Positions 54,619 through 63,714 of a DNA stretch of 64,000 bases are shown here, piece by piece (position 1 is the stretch's first letter; each line of letters opens with the position of its first letter). Both the position numbers and the translations under genes were made by a program. The notes below the pieces were generated by a model that was given only the letters and a program-made list of their open reading frames with translations, was not told the origin of the DNA and did not search any database. Origin of the DNA: Sorangium cellulosum So0157-2 (lineage in GTDB: Bacteria > Myxococcota_A > Polyangia > Polyangiales > Polyangiaceae); assembly GCF_000418325.1 (NCBI RefSeq), contig NC_021658.1:14612501-14676500 (forward strand), read 5' to 3'.

Positions 54619-56179
54619 TCACTCCGCCGGCGCGATCGTCAGCGTGAACGGCCCGACGTCGCCCGGGCTGTAGCTGTCGACGAAGATGTCGATCGGCGTG
54701 TCGGCGGTCACCGCCACCGTGATCGACTCGGGGGACCTGGCCGCGACCGGATCATCCGCGCACGCGAGCTCGCTCTCCCGGTCAGCGCATTCGGTCCGCG
54801 CGTAGAGGACGACATCGACGCCGACCTCCGGCGTGGCGGTGATCGTCACATCGCCGCTCGCCGAAGGGGTGTACCGATACACGACCTCCCCACCGGCGCC
54901 CCCGCACGACCCCGTGAAGCCCTGCGTGCCGTCGGACGAGTCCCCCGTCACCTCCGGCTCCGTGAGCGCCACGGCGTCCGCGCACAGGACCTCCGCGTTC
55001 ACCACGCACGTGTCCTTGCACGCGTCGTCGTCCACGGTATTGCCGTCGTCGCACTCCTCCGTGCCGACGATCTCTCCATCGCCGCAGATTTGCTCCACGA
55101 AGGTCACGTCGAGCTCGTACGAAGCGTCCGCCGCGCTCAGCGCCTCGATGTAGATGAAGTAGCTTTCGTCGGCCTCGACGGGGAGCTCCACGACGGGGTC
55201 GCCCGGCGCGAACGCCTGGAGGCAGCCGAGCAGCGTGGCCGCGTCATCGCAGCTGGTCCGGACGTACCAGTCGAACAGGCCCTCCGGATCGTCCGAGTAC
55301 GCGCCGAACCGGATCACGCCCTTCGCCGGCGCGACGAACTGGAACACCTTCTCCTTGAGGCCCGAGCCGGCGGGGTACGTGCCGAAGATGTCCGAGCAGA
55401 TCACGCCGAACGCGTCGCTGCCGTCCTCCGTCGTGCCGGAGAACGTCCCTCCCTCGGACACGTCGATCGCCCCCGTGCACGCCGCGTCGATGCGGTCGGA
55501 GCACGCCGCCTGCGCGGAGCAGTCGAGCTCCTCGCAGTCCTGCAGGGCGTCGCCGTCGTCGTCTTTGCCGTTGTCGCAGGTCTCGCCCTCCGCGACGCAG
55601 AACTCGGAGTCGTCGTCGCAGGAGCCCTGGCACTGCTCGTCGGCGTCGCAGCCGCCGACGCACATCTGCCAGCCTGCCCCGTCGATGTCGACGCAGGCCT
55701 GCGCCACGCCCCCGCAGTCGTCCGCCGATGCACAGGACTTGAGGCAGAGCGAGTAGCTGCCCCGGGGAAGACACTCGGACCCCTCCTCGCAAGGCAACAG
55801 CTCCTCGTCGCAGAGCGAAGAGCAGTAGCCGCCCGCCCAGCCGAACGACTCCTCGGTCAAGCAGAGCCCGCCGAGACACTCCTCGTTGGCCGTGCAGGCC
55901 TCGCCGTCCGCCTTCGCCTCCGGGGCGCCCTCGCCATCGCCGCCCTGGCCGCCCTCGCCCTGGCCGCCCTCGCCGCCCTGGCCGTGGCCGCCCGCCCTGG
56001 CCGCCCTCGCCGCCCTGGCCGCCCTCGCCGCCCTGGCCGCCCTCGCCGCCCTGGCCGCCATCACCGCCTTCGCCACCCGTGCCGGACGTGGTCCCTTGCG
56101 GGCTCGGGTCGTCGTCGCCGCAGGCGGCAAGCGATAGGCACATCGCTGCAACCGCTGACAGGGGAAGAGCAAGTCGCAT
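54619..56179 (-). CDS. Lipoprotein with Gly-rich repeats and cysteine-rich domains (frameshifted)
   Basis: It begins at ATG 56179 with GGAG 9 nt upstream. Lipoprotein signal: LALPLSAVAAMCLSLAACGDD. Then come GGEGGQGG repeats of collagen-like simplicity. Within them, near 55990, a single extra G in a GGGCGG run shifts the frame. Deleting it joins the signal to the remaining 450 residues. Those contain EGF-like Cys clusters (CTANEECLGGLCL; CDADEQCQGSC), a beta domain, a Myxococcus-type repeat (CGDGEIVGTEECDDGNTV) and a final PPC-like domain. Surface protein of the same general class as the 47947 gene. The break may be slippage or sequence error. Confidence 0.75.
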
Positions 56180-56637
56180 CTTGTTTCTCCTTAGTAGGGG
56201 GTACAGCGCTCGTAGCACGGAATACACCAGTACGTGCCACAACAGGAGAAAAACACAGCCATCGCTGTAATGCTTACGTCCTCGGTAAAATACGTTGATA
56301 AGAAAATGATCCTTACAATCGTGCAACGCTGAGACCACGGCGTTTCACAATCGAAACCTGGCGGGGATGTCCGCGACGCACTGCCGCAATTCTCGGCCGG
56401 TTCTAGGGATCCTCCGGATGGCATGGTCAGTGCTTCATGGGAGGCCAGCGCCGCCGGCGCGGCCTTCGCCCCCCTGAGGCCCCGGCGTCGCTGTATTTTT
56501 GTCCGTTGGCTTCCCGGCCGTCGCGTTCTGCCACGCCCGAGCGCCACGGCTCACGTCGCCCGGCGGGCCGGGACGGTGACGCAGGGCGCGGCCGGATCGG
56601 GCGCGGATCGCCGTCGCGTTGTATCGTCGGCCGCCCC
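56180..56637. other. Divergent intergenic region with AT-rich centre
   Basis: About 56230-56340 is clearly AT-richer than its surroundings and should hold the promoter of the Gly-rich lipoprotein. A 23-codon frame encoding a five-Cys peptide (56191-56262) precedes that gene. The right half is GC-rich and non-coding up to the FliB-like ATG. Confidence 0.5.
56191..56262 (-). CDS. Possible cysteine-rich leader peptide
   Basis: A 23-residue frame ending 11 nt before the start of the cysteine-rich lipoprotein gene, its stop lying directly before that gene's GGAG. It encodes five Cys (SCCGTYWCIPCYERC). No ribosome site precedes its ATG. It could be a leader whose translation affects the downstream gene, or chance. 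Confidence 0.22.
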   Translation of the reverse strand: MAVFFSCCGTYWCIPCYERCTPY

Positions 56638-57942
56638 ATGGCGACGAAGACGAAGCACGCCTCTCCGGCGAAGAAGCTCCCGAAGCTTCCGGCGGAGAAG
56701 ATCTCCTCTCCCCCGGATCAGAAGTTCGCGTGCCGCGACTGCCCAGCTCGCTGCTGCCGGCTGCCCTGGAACATCCGCTTCAGCGGCGACGAGGCCAAGC
56801 GCTACCTCGAGGAGCCGTGGGTGCGGGAGCGGGCCGGGGAGGAGGGGGCGCTCGTCATCGCGCGCGGCGTCCTGCCCATGCGGGAGAAGGACCGCCGGCT
56901 CCAGTGCGTCTTCCTCGACGACGACCTGCTCTGCAGCATGCAGAAGCAGTTTGGCCACGAGTACATCCCCAGGTCGTGCCAGGCGTTCCCGTTCGGGTTC
57001 GTGCGCGACGAGAAGGACGTCGTCGTCGCGCAGCTGTCCCATCTCTGCCCGTCGATCCGCGACAACTACGGCGAGCCCGTGGACCGGCAGCTCAAGGACA
57101 AGCTCCAGCAGCGGGGCGACACCGAGCGGATGTCGAAGGCGCTCGCCACGCTGGGCGGCGTCATCCTCGCCCAGCCGCAGTACCTGCGCGCGGTGGCGCA
57201 CTGGGACGCCGAGCTCGCGACCGACGCCTCGCCGGCGGCGATCCTGGCGCGGCTCTACGACTGGACGACCGCCTTCGAGCGCGCCCTCCCCCCGGGCGCC
57301 GAGCGCGCCGCGGACGTCTCCATCGACGCCGCCCTCGCGCTCGCCGGCGCCGAGGCGCCCGCGCCGCTCGAGCCCCGCAAGAAGCCCTCGTTCTACGCCC
57401 GGGTGCTGTTCGCCTACCTCCTCGGCAACCTCTGTTATCCGTCGCGGGTCCGGGAGGCCCACCGCGTCGGAAAGGCCTCGTGGACGGAGCTCCACGCGCT
57501 GCGCAGCCTCGGCAACAAGGTCGCCTGGATGCTCGGCCGCGGCACCGTCGACCTGCTGTTCATCCGCAAGCCGTTCAAGCTCCAGCGGGTGAGGACGGTC
57601 GACCGCTTCCTCGCCGGGGACGAGGGGACCCTCGTCAAGGACTACCTGCGCCTCGTGCTCCAGCGCCGGCACATCTTCTCGGCGCCCCGGCACCTCCTGG
57701 CCGCGGTCCTCGACCTGTCGCTCGCCACCGTCATCATCTCTCGCTTCGCCCGCTGCCGCGCCGCGGCGGACGGCCGGGTCAAGGTCTCCCCGGAGGACGT
57801 GCGGGAGGGCATCAGCGTGGCCGAGCTCGTCCTCTTGAGCCACGCGGCCCTGTCGGAGCAGGGCAAGCTCATGAAGAACCTGCGCTGGCTCCTCCTCACG
57901 AAGCGCGAGAGCTTCCGGGCCCTCCTCGCGACCGAGGCGTAG
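56638..57942 (+). CDS. YkgJ/FliB-like cysteine-cluster protein
   Basis: A 434-residue cytoplasmic protein. The N-terminal cluster CRDCPARCC (Cys32, 35, 39, 40) with further Cys in LQCVFLDDDLLCSM, RSCQAFPFG and SHLCPSIRD is the Zn/Fe-chelating pattern shared by YkgJ proteins and FliB-type lysine N-methylases. The C-terminal 250 residues are helical with a long middle section unlike FliB that I do not recognise. No flagellar genes are near, so flagellin methylation is unlikely here. Function unknown beyond metal binding, possibly redox or methyl transfer. Confidence 0.72.
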   Translation: MATKTKHASPAKKLPKLPAEKISSPPDQKFACRDCPARCCRLPWNIRFSGDEAKRYLEEPWVRERAGEEGALVIARGVLPMREKDRRLQCVFLDDDLLCSMQKQFGHEYIPRSCQAFPFGFVRDEKDVVVAQLSHLCPSIRDNYGEPVDRQLKDKLQQRGDTERMSKALATLGGVILAQPQYLRAVAHWDAELATDASPAAILARLYDWTTAFERALPPGAERAADVSIDAALALAGAEAPAPLEPRKKPSFYARVLFAYLLGNLCYPSRVREAHRVGKASWTELHALRSLGNKVAWMLGRGTVDLLFIRKPFKLQRVRTVDRFLAGDEGTLVKDYLRLVLQRRHIFSAPRHLLAAVLDLSLATVIISRFARCRAAADGRVKVSPEDVREGISVAELVLLSHAALSEQGKLMKNLRWLLLTKRESFRALLATEA

Positions 57943-58038
57943 CCCGGCGCGTCAGACGTGCGGCGGGGCTCGCCTAACCGCCGGTCCTGACTATCCTTCC
58001 GCGCCCACCGGGCCGCCAGGCCCATGGAGGCACGCGCA

Positions 58039-59370
58039 ATGATCGTCATGAAGTTCGGCGGCAGCTCGGTCGAGAGCCGCGCGCAGATCGAGAAGGTCCT
58101 TCACATCGTCCGGGCCCGTCTGGACCGCCGCCCCGTCGTCGTGAGCTCCGCCCACAAGGGCATGACCGACGCGCTGATCAACGCCGCCAAGCTCGCCGCC
58201 ACCGGCAAGTTCGACCCCTCCGTCGTGGTGAGCAAGCAGCGCGCCGTCGCCGAGGCGCTCGGCTGCGCGCCCGAGCTCCTCGCGCCCTTCTACGAGGAGA
58301 TCGCGGATCTTCTGCGCGGCATCAGCCTCGTCAAGGAGCTCAGCCCACGGAGCCTCGACTACATCGCGAGCTTCGGGGAGCGCATGGCCGTGCGCTGCAT
58401 CGCGGACTTCTTCGCGCGGAGCGGCGTGCCGGCCCGCGCTTACGACGTCTGGGACCTCGGCTTCATCACCGACTCGAGCTTCGGCCGCGCGCGCCCGCTG
58501 CCCGGCTTCGACGCCCGCGTGAAGGCCATGTTCGCCGAGCGCGTCCCCGAGGGCGTCGTCCCGATCGTCACCGGCTTCGTCGGCCGCAACGAGGCCGGCG
58601 AGATCACGACCGTCGGCCGCAACGGGAGCGACCTCACGGCCACGCTGCTCGCCGCGGGCCTCGGCGCCGAGGAGGCGCAGATCTGGAGCGACACCGACGG
58701 CGTGATGACCGCCGACCCGAGCGTCGTGAAGACGGCCCGGAACATCCCCACGATGCGCTTCGACGAGGCCGCCGAGCTCGCGTTCTTCGGCTCCCGCGTC
58801 CTGCACCCCTCCACGCTCCTGCCCGCCATGGAGAAGGGCATCCCGGTGCGGGTGCTCAACACGAACCGGCCGGATCACCCCGGCACGGTCATCGACTTCA
58901 ACACCGAGGCCGGGTCCCCGGCCGTGACCAGCATCGCGTACCGCGAGCGGCAGGTCGTGCTCAAGATCAGCTCGACCCGGATGTTCGGCGAGGTCGGCTT
59001 CCTCGCGCAGGTCCTCGCCGTGCTGGCCCGGCACGAGGTCGTGATCGACGTGATCACCACGTCCGAGGTGTCGATCTCGATGACCACCGACGACCTCGGG
59101 AAGCTCAGGCGCGCGCTGCCCGAGCTCGAGGGCTTCGGCGCCTGCGAGGTGCTGCCCGACCGGACGACGCTCGTCGTCGTCGGCAAGGGCCTGCCCAAGC
59201 AGAAGGGCGTCGCCGCGCAGGTGCTCGATGCGATGGCCGAGGCGGGCGTCAACGTCGAGATGCTGAGCTACGCCATGGGCAGCATCAACCTGTCGATGGT
59301 CATCGAGGACGCGAGCGTCGCGGCCGCGGTCGCGGTGCTGCACCGCTCCCTCTTCGAGAAGGCGCAGTGA
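58039..59370 (+). CDS. lysC: Aspartate kinase (monofunctional, with C-terminal ACT domains)
   Basis: A 443-residue aspartokinase, first step of the Lys/Thr/Met/Ile and diaminopimelate pathways. The kinase domain starts KFGGSSV and includes SFGERMAVR, GFVGRNEAGEITTVGRNGSD and WSDTDGVMTADP, the substrate and ATP signatures. Two ACT domains (about 300-440; LKISSTRMFGEVGFLAQVL; TTLVVVGKGLP) provide feedback regulation, in the AKIII-like layout. ATG 58039 is preferred to 58024 because GGAGG lies 9 nt before it. No adjacent pathway genes. A GC hairpin follows the stop. Confidence 0.95.
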   Translation: MIVMKFGGSSVESRAQIEKVLHIVRARLDRRPVVVSSAHKGMTDALINAAKLAATGKFDPSVVVSKQRAVAEALGCAPELLAPFYEEIADLLRGISLVKELSPRSLDYIASFGERMAVRCIADFFARSGVPARAYDVWDLGFITDSSFGRARPLPGFDARVKAMFAERVPEGVVPIVTGFVGRNEAGEITTVGRNGSDLTATLLAAGLGAEEAQIWSDTDGVMTADPSVVKTARNIPTMRFDEAAELAFFGSRVLHPSTLLPAMEKGIPVRVLNTNRPDHPGTVIDFNTEAGSPAVTSIAYRERQVVLKISSTRMFGEVGFLAQVLAVLARHEVVIDVITTSEVSISMTTDDLGKLRRALPELEGFGACEVLPDRTTLVVVGKGLPKQKGVAAQVLDAMAEAGVNVEMLSYAMGSINLSMVIEDASVAAAVAVLHRSLFEKAQ

Positions 59371-59380
59371 AGGCTCACCA

Positions 59381-59397
59381 CGGCCGGCCGCCGGCCG
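59381..59397. terminator. GC hairpin after the aspartate kinase gene
   Basis: CGGCCGG and CCGGCCG are separated by CCG, 10 bp after the stop. No T tract. Possible terminator. Confidence 0.4.
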
Positions 59398-59487
59398 CGT
59401 GACAGGACGTTGACAGGCGTGACGCGACGCGCGCGCCGCAGTAGGCGTAGCCCTCGGCCGGACCCGGCGTCCGGCCTCGGGGAGACC

Positions 59488-60294
59488 ATGACAGCGGCAC
59501 ACCAGGGCGGCAGCGCGGCGCCCATCCCTCGCGAGAGCACGAGCGACATCCTGCGGCGGATCGAGGCCGCGCACGCCGCCCTCGGCCCGGGCGCCGCCCT
59601 CGCGTTCGACGCGGACGGCACCCTCTGGGAGGGCGACGTCGGCTTCGACCTGTTCGAGGCGTTCCTCGCCGGCCGCTGCGCGCGGCCCGAGGCCGAGGCG
59701 GCGCTGCGGCGCGAGGCCGAGGCGTTCGGCGTCGCCGCGGAGGGCGGCGCGCACGAGATCGCGAGCGCGCTCTACGCGGCGTTCGTCGCCGAGCGCTACC
59801 CGGAGGACCGCGCCTTCGCGATGATGGCCTGGGCCTTCGCCGGGTGGCGCGAGGACGAGCTCGCCGCCCTGATCGACCGCGTGCTCGAGGAGAAGGGCCA
59901 CGCGGGGCGGATCCGGCCGGCGCTGCTGCCGATCCTCGACTGGGCGCGGTCGCGCGGCGCCGCGGTGTACGTCGTCTCCGCCTCCCCGCGCGCCGTGATC
60001 GAGCGCGGCGTCCGGCGGCTCGGCATCGCCCCGGAGCGGATCGCCGCCATGACCCCGGCCGTCCGCGAGGGCCGGCTCGCCGCGGAGCTCGCCGCGCCCC
60101 CGACCTACGGCGACGGCAAGACCCGCGCGCTCGAGCGCCTGTTCCCCGAGCTCGCCGTGCTTGCGGCGTTCGGCGACAGCGCGTACGACGCCGCCCTGCT
60201 GAGGACGGCCCGGGTGCCCGTCGCGGTCGCCCCGAGCCCGAAGCTGCTCGCGGTCGCGGGCTCGATCCCGGGGCTCGTCCTGCTCGACACCTGA
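59488..60294 (+). CDS. HAD-superfamily phosphatase (subclass IB, SerB-like)
   Basis: A 268-residue HAD phosphatase with motif I FDADGTLWEGD, motif II VVSASPRAVIERG (Ser), Lys in YGDGKTRAL and motif IV FGDSAYDAALL. The cap between I and II is helical (about 65-150), as in phosphoserine phosphatase and related small-metabolite enzymes. The ABC importer genes start 10 bp after its stop, so it is probably in the same operon and may dephosphorylate the imported compound. That link is inferred. GGAG directly precedes the ATG. Confidence 0.85.
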   Translation: MTAAHQGGSAAPIPRESTSDILRRIEAAHAALGPGAALAFDADGTLWEGDVGFDLFEAFLAGRCARPEAEAALRREAEAFGVAAEGGAHEIASALYAAFVAERYPEDRAFAMMAWAFAGWREDELAALIDRVLEEKGHAGRIRPALLPILDWARSRGAAVYVVSASPRAVIERGVRRLGIAPERIAAMTPAVREGRLAAELAAPPTYGDGKTRALERLFPELAVLAAFGDSAYDAALLRTARVPVAVAPSPKLLAVAGSIPGLVLLDT

Positions 60295-60303
60295 GCTGCC
60301 GCC

Positions 60304-61440
60304 ATGGCCACCCTCTCGCTCCGCGGCCTGATCCGACGCTTCCCGGGCGCCGCGCGCCCCGCCCTCGCCGGCCTGGACCTCGAGGTCGAGGACGGCGAGC
60401 TGCTCGTCCTCGTCGGGCCCTCCGGCTGCGGCAAATCCACGGCGCTCCGGCTGATCGCGGGCCTCGACAGCCCCGACGGCGGCGCGGTCTCGATCGGCGG
60501 GCGCGACGTCAGCCGCGTCGCGCCCGAGGACCGCGACGTCGCCATGGTCTTCCAGGGCTACGCCCTGTACCCGCACATGACCGCGCGCGACATCATGGGC
60601 TTCCCGCTCCGGATGCGCGGGGTCGCGAAGGCGGAGCGGGCGCGCCGCGTGGAGGAGGCGGCGGCGCTGCTCGGCATCGGCCACCTGCTCGCTCGCCGCC
60701 CCGGCGAGCTCTCGGGCGGCGAGCGCCAGCGCGTGGCCATGGGCCGCGCGATCGTGCGCGCGCCCGCGGCGTTCCTCTTCGACGAGCCGCTCTCGAACCT
60801 CGACGCCGCGCTGCGCGCCGAGCTCCGGGTCGAGCTCGCGGCGCTCGTGCGCCGCCTCGGCACGACGTCGGTCTACGTGACGCACGACCAGATCGAGGCC
60901 ATGACCATGGGCGACCGCATCGCCGTGCTGCGCGCCGGGGAGCTCCAGCAGGTCGGCCCGCCGCGCGCCATCTACGAGGCGCCGGCGAACACCTTCGTGG
61001 CCGGCTTCCTGGGCACGCCGGCGATCAACCTGGTCCCGCTCGAGCGCGCCGGCGATCGGTACGCGAGCGCGGCGCTCTCGCTGCCCGCGCCGCCGGGGCT
61101 GGCGCTCCCGGACCGGGTCATCGCGGGCGTGCGGCCCGAGCACCTGCGCGTCGCGCCGGGGGCGCAGGGCGAAGGGGCGGCGTGGGGCGGCGCCGGGGCC
61201 GCGGGCGACGGGGCGCGGGGCGAGGTGGAGGTCGAGGCGCGCGTCGTGGTCGCCGAGCCGCTCGGCGCCGAGACGTTCCTGTACCTCGAGGCCGGCGGCG
61301 CGCGGCTGCGCGCGCGGGCGCACGGCTTCGCGACGCCCGCGCCGGGGGAGGCGGTGCGCGCGCGGCTCGACCCGGGCGCGGTGCTCTGGTTCGACGCGGG
61401 CTCCGGCGCGCGGATCGCCCCGCCGGGGGGCGCGTCATGA
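60304..61440 (+). CDS. ABC importer ATPase, UgpC/MalK type
   Basis: A 378-residue ATP-binding subunit. Walker A GPSGCGKST, signature LSGGERQR, Walker B FLFDEPLSNLDA and the switch His in VYVTHDQIEAMTMGDR are intact. The C-terminal 140 residues form the TOBE/regulatory extension of the carbohydrate (CUT1) group (GTPAINLVPLE; AGVRPEHLRV), with a long Gly/Ala insert. It energises uptake by the membrane subunits encoded downstream. Its stop overlaps an ATG that opens a 13-codon frame running into the next start. Confidence 0.93.
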   Translation: MATLSLRGLIRRFPGAARPALAGLDLEVEDGELLVLVGPSGCGKSTALRLIAGLDSPDGGAVSIGGRDVSRVAPEDRDVAMVFQGYALYPHMTARDIMGFPLRMRGVAKAERARRVEEAAALLGIGHLLARRPGELSGGERQRVAMGRAIVRAPAAFLFDEPLSNLDAALRAELRVELAALVRRLGTTSVYVTHDQIEAMTMGDRIAVLRAGELQQVGPPRAIYEAPANTFVAGFLGTPAINLVPLERAGDRYASAALSLPAPPGLALPDRVIAGVRPEHLRVAPGAQGEGAAWGGAGAAGDGARGEVEVEARVVVAEPLGAETFLYLEAGGARLRARAHGFATPAPGEAVRARLDPGAVLWFDAGSGARIAPPGGAS

Positions 61441-61477
61441 GCGGAGCGGTCCGCGCCGTGGGCGGGGAGGCCGCGCC

Positions 61478-62836
61478 GTGAGCGGGCGCGCGCGGTCCGG
61501 GTCGAGCGGCGCCCGCTCGCGGCGCGACGCGCTCCGGGCGCTCGCCGCGTCGATCGCCGCGGCCGCGGCCGGCGCCGCCGTCGCGTCCGAGGCGGTCGAC
61601 TGCGCGCGGCGCACGCCGGACGGGCGCATCGGGGCCTCGCTGTGGTTCGCCTACGGCGGCAAGAACCGCGAGGTGCTCCTGTCGCTCGTCGACAAGTTCT
61701 ACCGCTCGCAGGGCATCTACCGCATCGACGCGGTGTACCAGGGCGACTACTTCGAGGCGCTCGCCAAGCTGCGGACCGCGCTCGCGGCGCGCGCGGCGCC
61801 CGCGCTGACGCACGTGGTCGGCGAGGTGGTGCCGTACCTGGCCGAGGCGGGCGTCCTCGAGCCGCTCGATCGGTTCATCCGCGCGCCCCCTCCCGGGCAC
61901 GGCGACATCGACGTGGTCGAGGCGCTCGGCCAGGCGGGGACGTTCGTCGGCGGGGGCGAGCGCCCGCTCGTGTGCCTGCCGTTCAACCGGTCGACGCCGA
62001 TCGCCTACTACAACCGGAATGTGTTCCGCGAGCTCGGGCTGTCGCCGCCGTCGACCTGGGACGAGCTCCGCGCGACGGCCGCGCGGCTCGTCGTGCGCGA
62101 CGGCGCGAGCACGCGGCGGTGGGGCTTCGAGTGCCCGGTGGACTGGTGGTTCTGGGCGGCGCTCGTCGGGCAGGCGGGCGGCGACGTCGTGGCCCCGGAC
62201 GGCACGCCCACGCTCGGCGGCGACGCGGGCGTGCGCGCGCTCCGGTTCTGGCAGACGCTCGTGCACGAGGACCGCACGATGAAGCCGCCGCCGGGGCGCG
62301 ACTACAACGCCTGGCAGGTGGTGAACACCGACTTCCTCTCCGGCCGGGTCGCGATGATCTGGACCTCGACCGCGTTCCTCCGGTACCTGGAGGACAACGC
62401 GGGCCAGGCGGGCGCGGGGCGGTTCGAGGTGGGCGCGGCCCCGCTGCCGCGCGACGTGCGCGCCTCGGTGCCCACCGGCGGGACGATGTTCGTGATGCCG
62501 CGGGGCGCGGCGCCGGAGGCGCAGGAGGCGGCGTTCGCGTTCCTGCGCTGGATGATGCAGCCGGAGCAGGCGAACTCGTTCGCGACGCGGACGGGCTACA
62601 TCCCCGTCTCGCGGCGCGGCCTCAAGGACCTCACGCGGGACGGCTACTACGCCGCGCACCCGAACGATCGCGTCGCTCTGGACCAGCTCGCGCACGCCGC
62701 GCCCTGGCCCTGGTCTCCGGATCTGTTCCGTATCCAGCGCGAGGTGGTGCAGCCTCGGCTCGAAGAGGCGGTGCTCGTCCCGCGCGACGCCGCCGAGACC
62801 CTCTCCGAGGCCGTCCGCGCGGCGGCCGAGCGATGA
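61478..62836 (+). CDS. ABC substrate-binding protein, UgpB-like
   Basis: A 452-residue family 1 solute-binding protein. The N-terminus has SRRDALRALAASIAAAAAG, which looks like a twin-arginine signal rather than a lipobox. The body starts ASLWFAYGGKNREVLLSLVD, and GVLEPLDRFI, PFNRSTPIAYYNRNVF and SGRVAMIWTSTAFLRYL are typical of UgpB and related glycerol-3-phosphate or sugar receptors. The GTG start has GGGGAGG upstream. It delivers its ligand to the permease pair in the same operon. The stop overlaps the first permease gene (ATGA). Confidence 0.88.
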   Translation: MSGRARSGSSGARSRRDALRALAASIAAAAAGAAVASEAVDCARRTPDGRIGASLWFAYGGKNREVLLSLVDKFYRSQGIYRIDAVYQGDYFEALAKLRTALAARAAPALTHVVGEVVPYLAEAGVLEPLDRFIRAPPPGHGDIDVVEALGQAGTFVGGGERPLVCLPFNRSTPIAYYNRNVFRELGLSPPSTWDELRATAARLVVRDGASTRRWGFECPVDWWFWAALVGQAGGDVVAPDGTPTLGGDAGVRALRFWQTLVHEDRTMKPPPGRDYNAWQVVNTDFLSGRVAMIWTSTAFLRYLEDNAGQAGAGRFEVGAAPLPRDVRASVPTGGTMFVMPRGAAPEAQEAAFAFLRWMMQPEQANSFATRTGYIPVSRRGLKDLTRDGYYAAHPNDRVALDQLAHAAPWPWSPDLFRIQREVVQPRLEEAVLVPRDAAETLSEAVRAAAER

Positions 62837-63714
62837 AGCCCAAGCACCCCCTCTCGCCGTACCTGCTCCTCCTGCCGACCGCGGCCTTCCTCGGCGTCTT
62901 CTTCCTGGTCCCGCTCCTGCTCGCGGCGAAGAACAGCTTCTACGCGTGGGATCTGCTCACGGCGCCGCGGTACGTCGGGCTGCGGAACTACGAGGTCCTC
63001 ATCGAGAGCGGCGAGCTCGCCGGCGCGCTCCTCCGCACGCTCGGCTACAGCGCCGTCGTGGTGGCGCTCTCCGGCTCCCTCGGGCTCGCGCTGGCGGTGG
63101 CGCTCGATCGGCCGGGGCCGGTCTACGCCTTCGTGCGGGGCGCGGTGTTCAGCGCGTATGTGGTGTCGTGGGTCGCGGTGGCGCTCCTCTGGATGTGGAT
63201 CCTGGACGCCGAGGGCATCTTGTCGGCGGCGCTCCGCGGGCTCGGTCTCCCGGCGATGAGCTGGCTCGGCGATCCCCGGTCGGCGCTGCTCGCGCTGGCG
63301 GCGGTGAGCGTCTGGAAGATCACGGGGTATGCGATGGTCATCTTCCTGGCGGGCCTGCAGGACATCCCCCGCGCGCTGCACGAGGCGGCGGCGCTCGACG
63401 GCGCCGGCCCGTGGCGGCGGTTCCGCCACGTGACGTGGCCGCTGCTCCGCCCGAGCGCCGCGTTCGTGGCGACGACGAGCCTCATCCTCTCCTTCCAGGC
63501 GTTCGACGTGATCCGCGTGATGACGCAGGGCGGGCCGGTCAAGTCGACGACCCTCTTCGTCTACGCCATCTACGAGCACGTCTTCGTGAACCTGCGGGTC
63601 GGCCGGGCGAGCGCGATGATCGTGATCTTCTTCGGGTTCTTGCTCCTCTTGACGGTCCTGCAGCTCTGGGCGCTCCGCGCGGGCGTGCCGCGCGAGGGGA
63701 GGCGGCCGTCGTGA
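62833..63714 (+). CDS. ABC importer permease, UgpA-like
   Basis: A 293-residue inner-membrane protein with six predicted helices. The N-terminal helix LLLLPTAAFLGVFFLVPLLL and the cytoplasmic EAA loop EAAALDGAGPWRRFRHVTWP are those of CUT1 permeases. It forms the channel with the second permease. The start overlaps the receptor gene stop by 4 nt and its own stop overlaps the next start, so the genes are tightly coupled. Confidence 0.92.
   Translation: MKPKHPLSPYLLLLPTAAFLGVFFLVPLLLAAKNSFYAWDLLTAPRYVGLRNYEVLIESGELAGALLRTLGYSAVVVALSGSLGLALAVALDRPGPVYAFVRGAVFSAYVVSWVAVALLWMWILDAEGILSAALRGLGLPAMSWLGDPRSALLALAAVSVWKITGYAMVIFLAGLQDIPRALHEAAALDGAGPWRRFRHVTWPLLRPSAAFVATTSLILSFQAFDVIRVMTQGGPVKSTTLFVYAIYEHVFVNLRVGRASAMIVIFFGFLLLLTVLQLWALRAGVPREGRRPS

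Noticed and set aside
57943..58038. Lysine riboswitch before aspartate kinase
   Set aside because: The spacer is under 100 bp, too short for the lysine aptamer, and no matching conserved core was seen.
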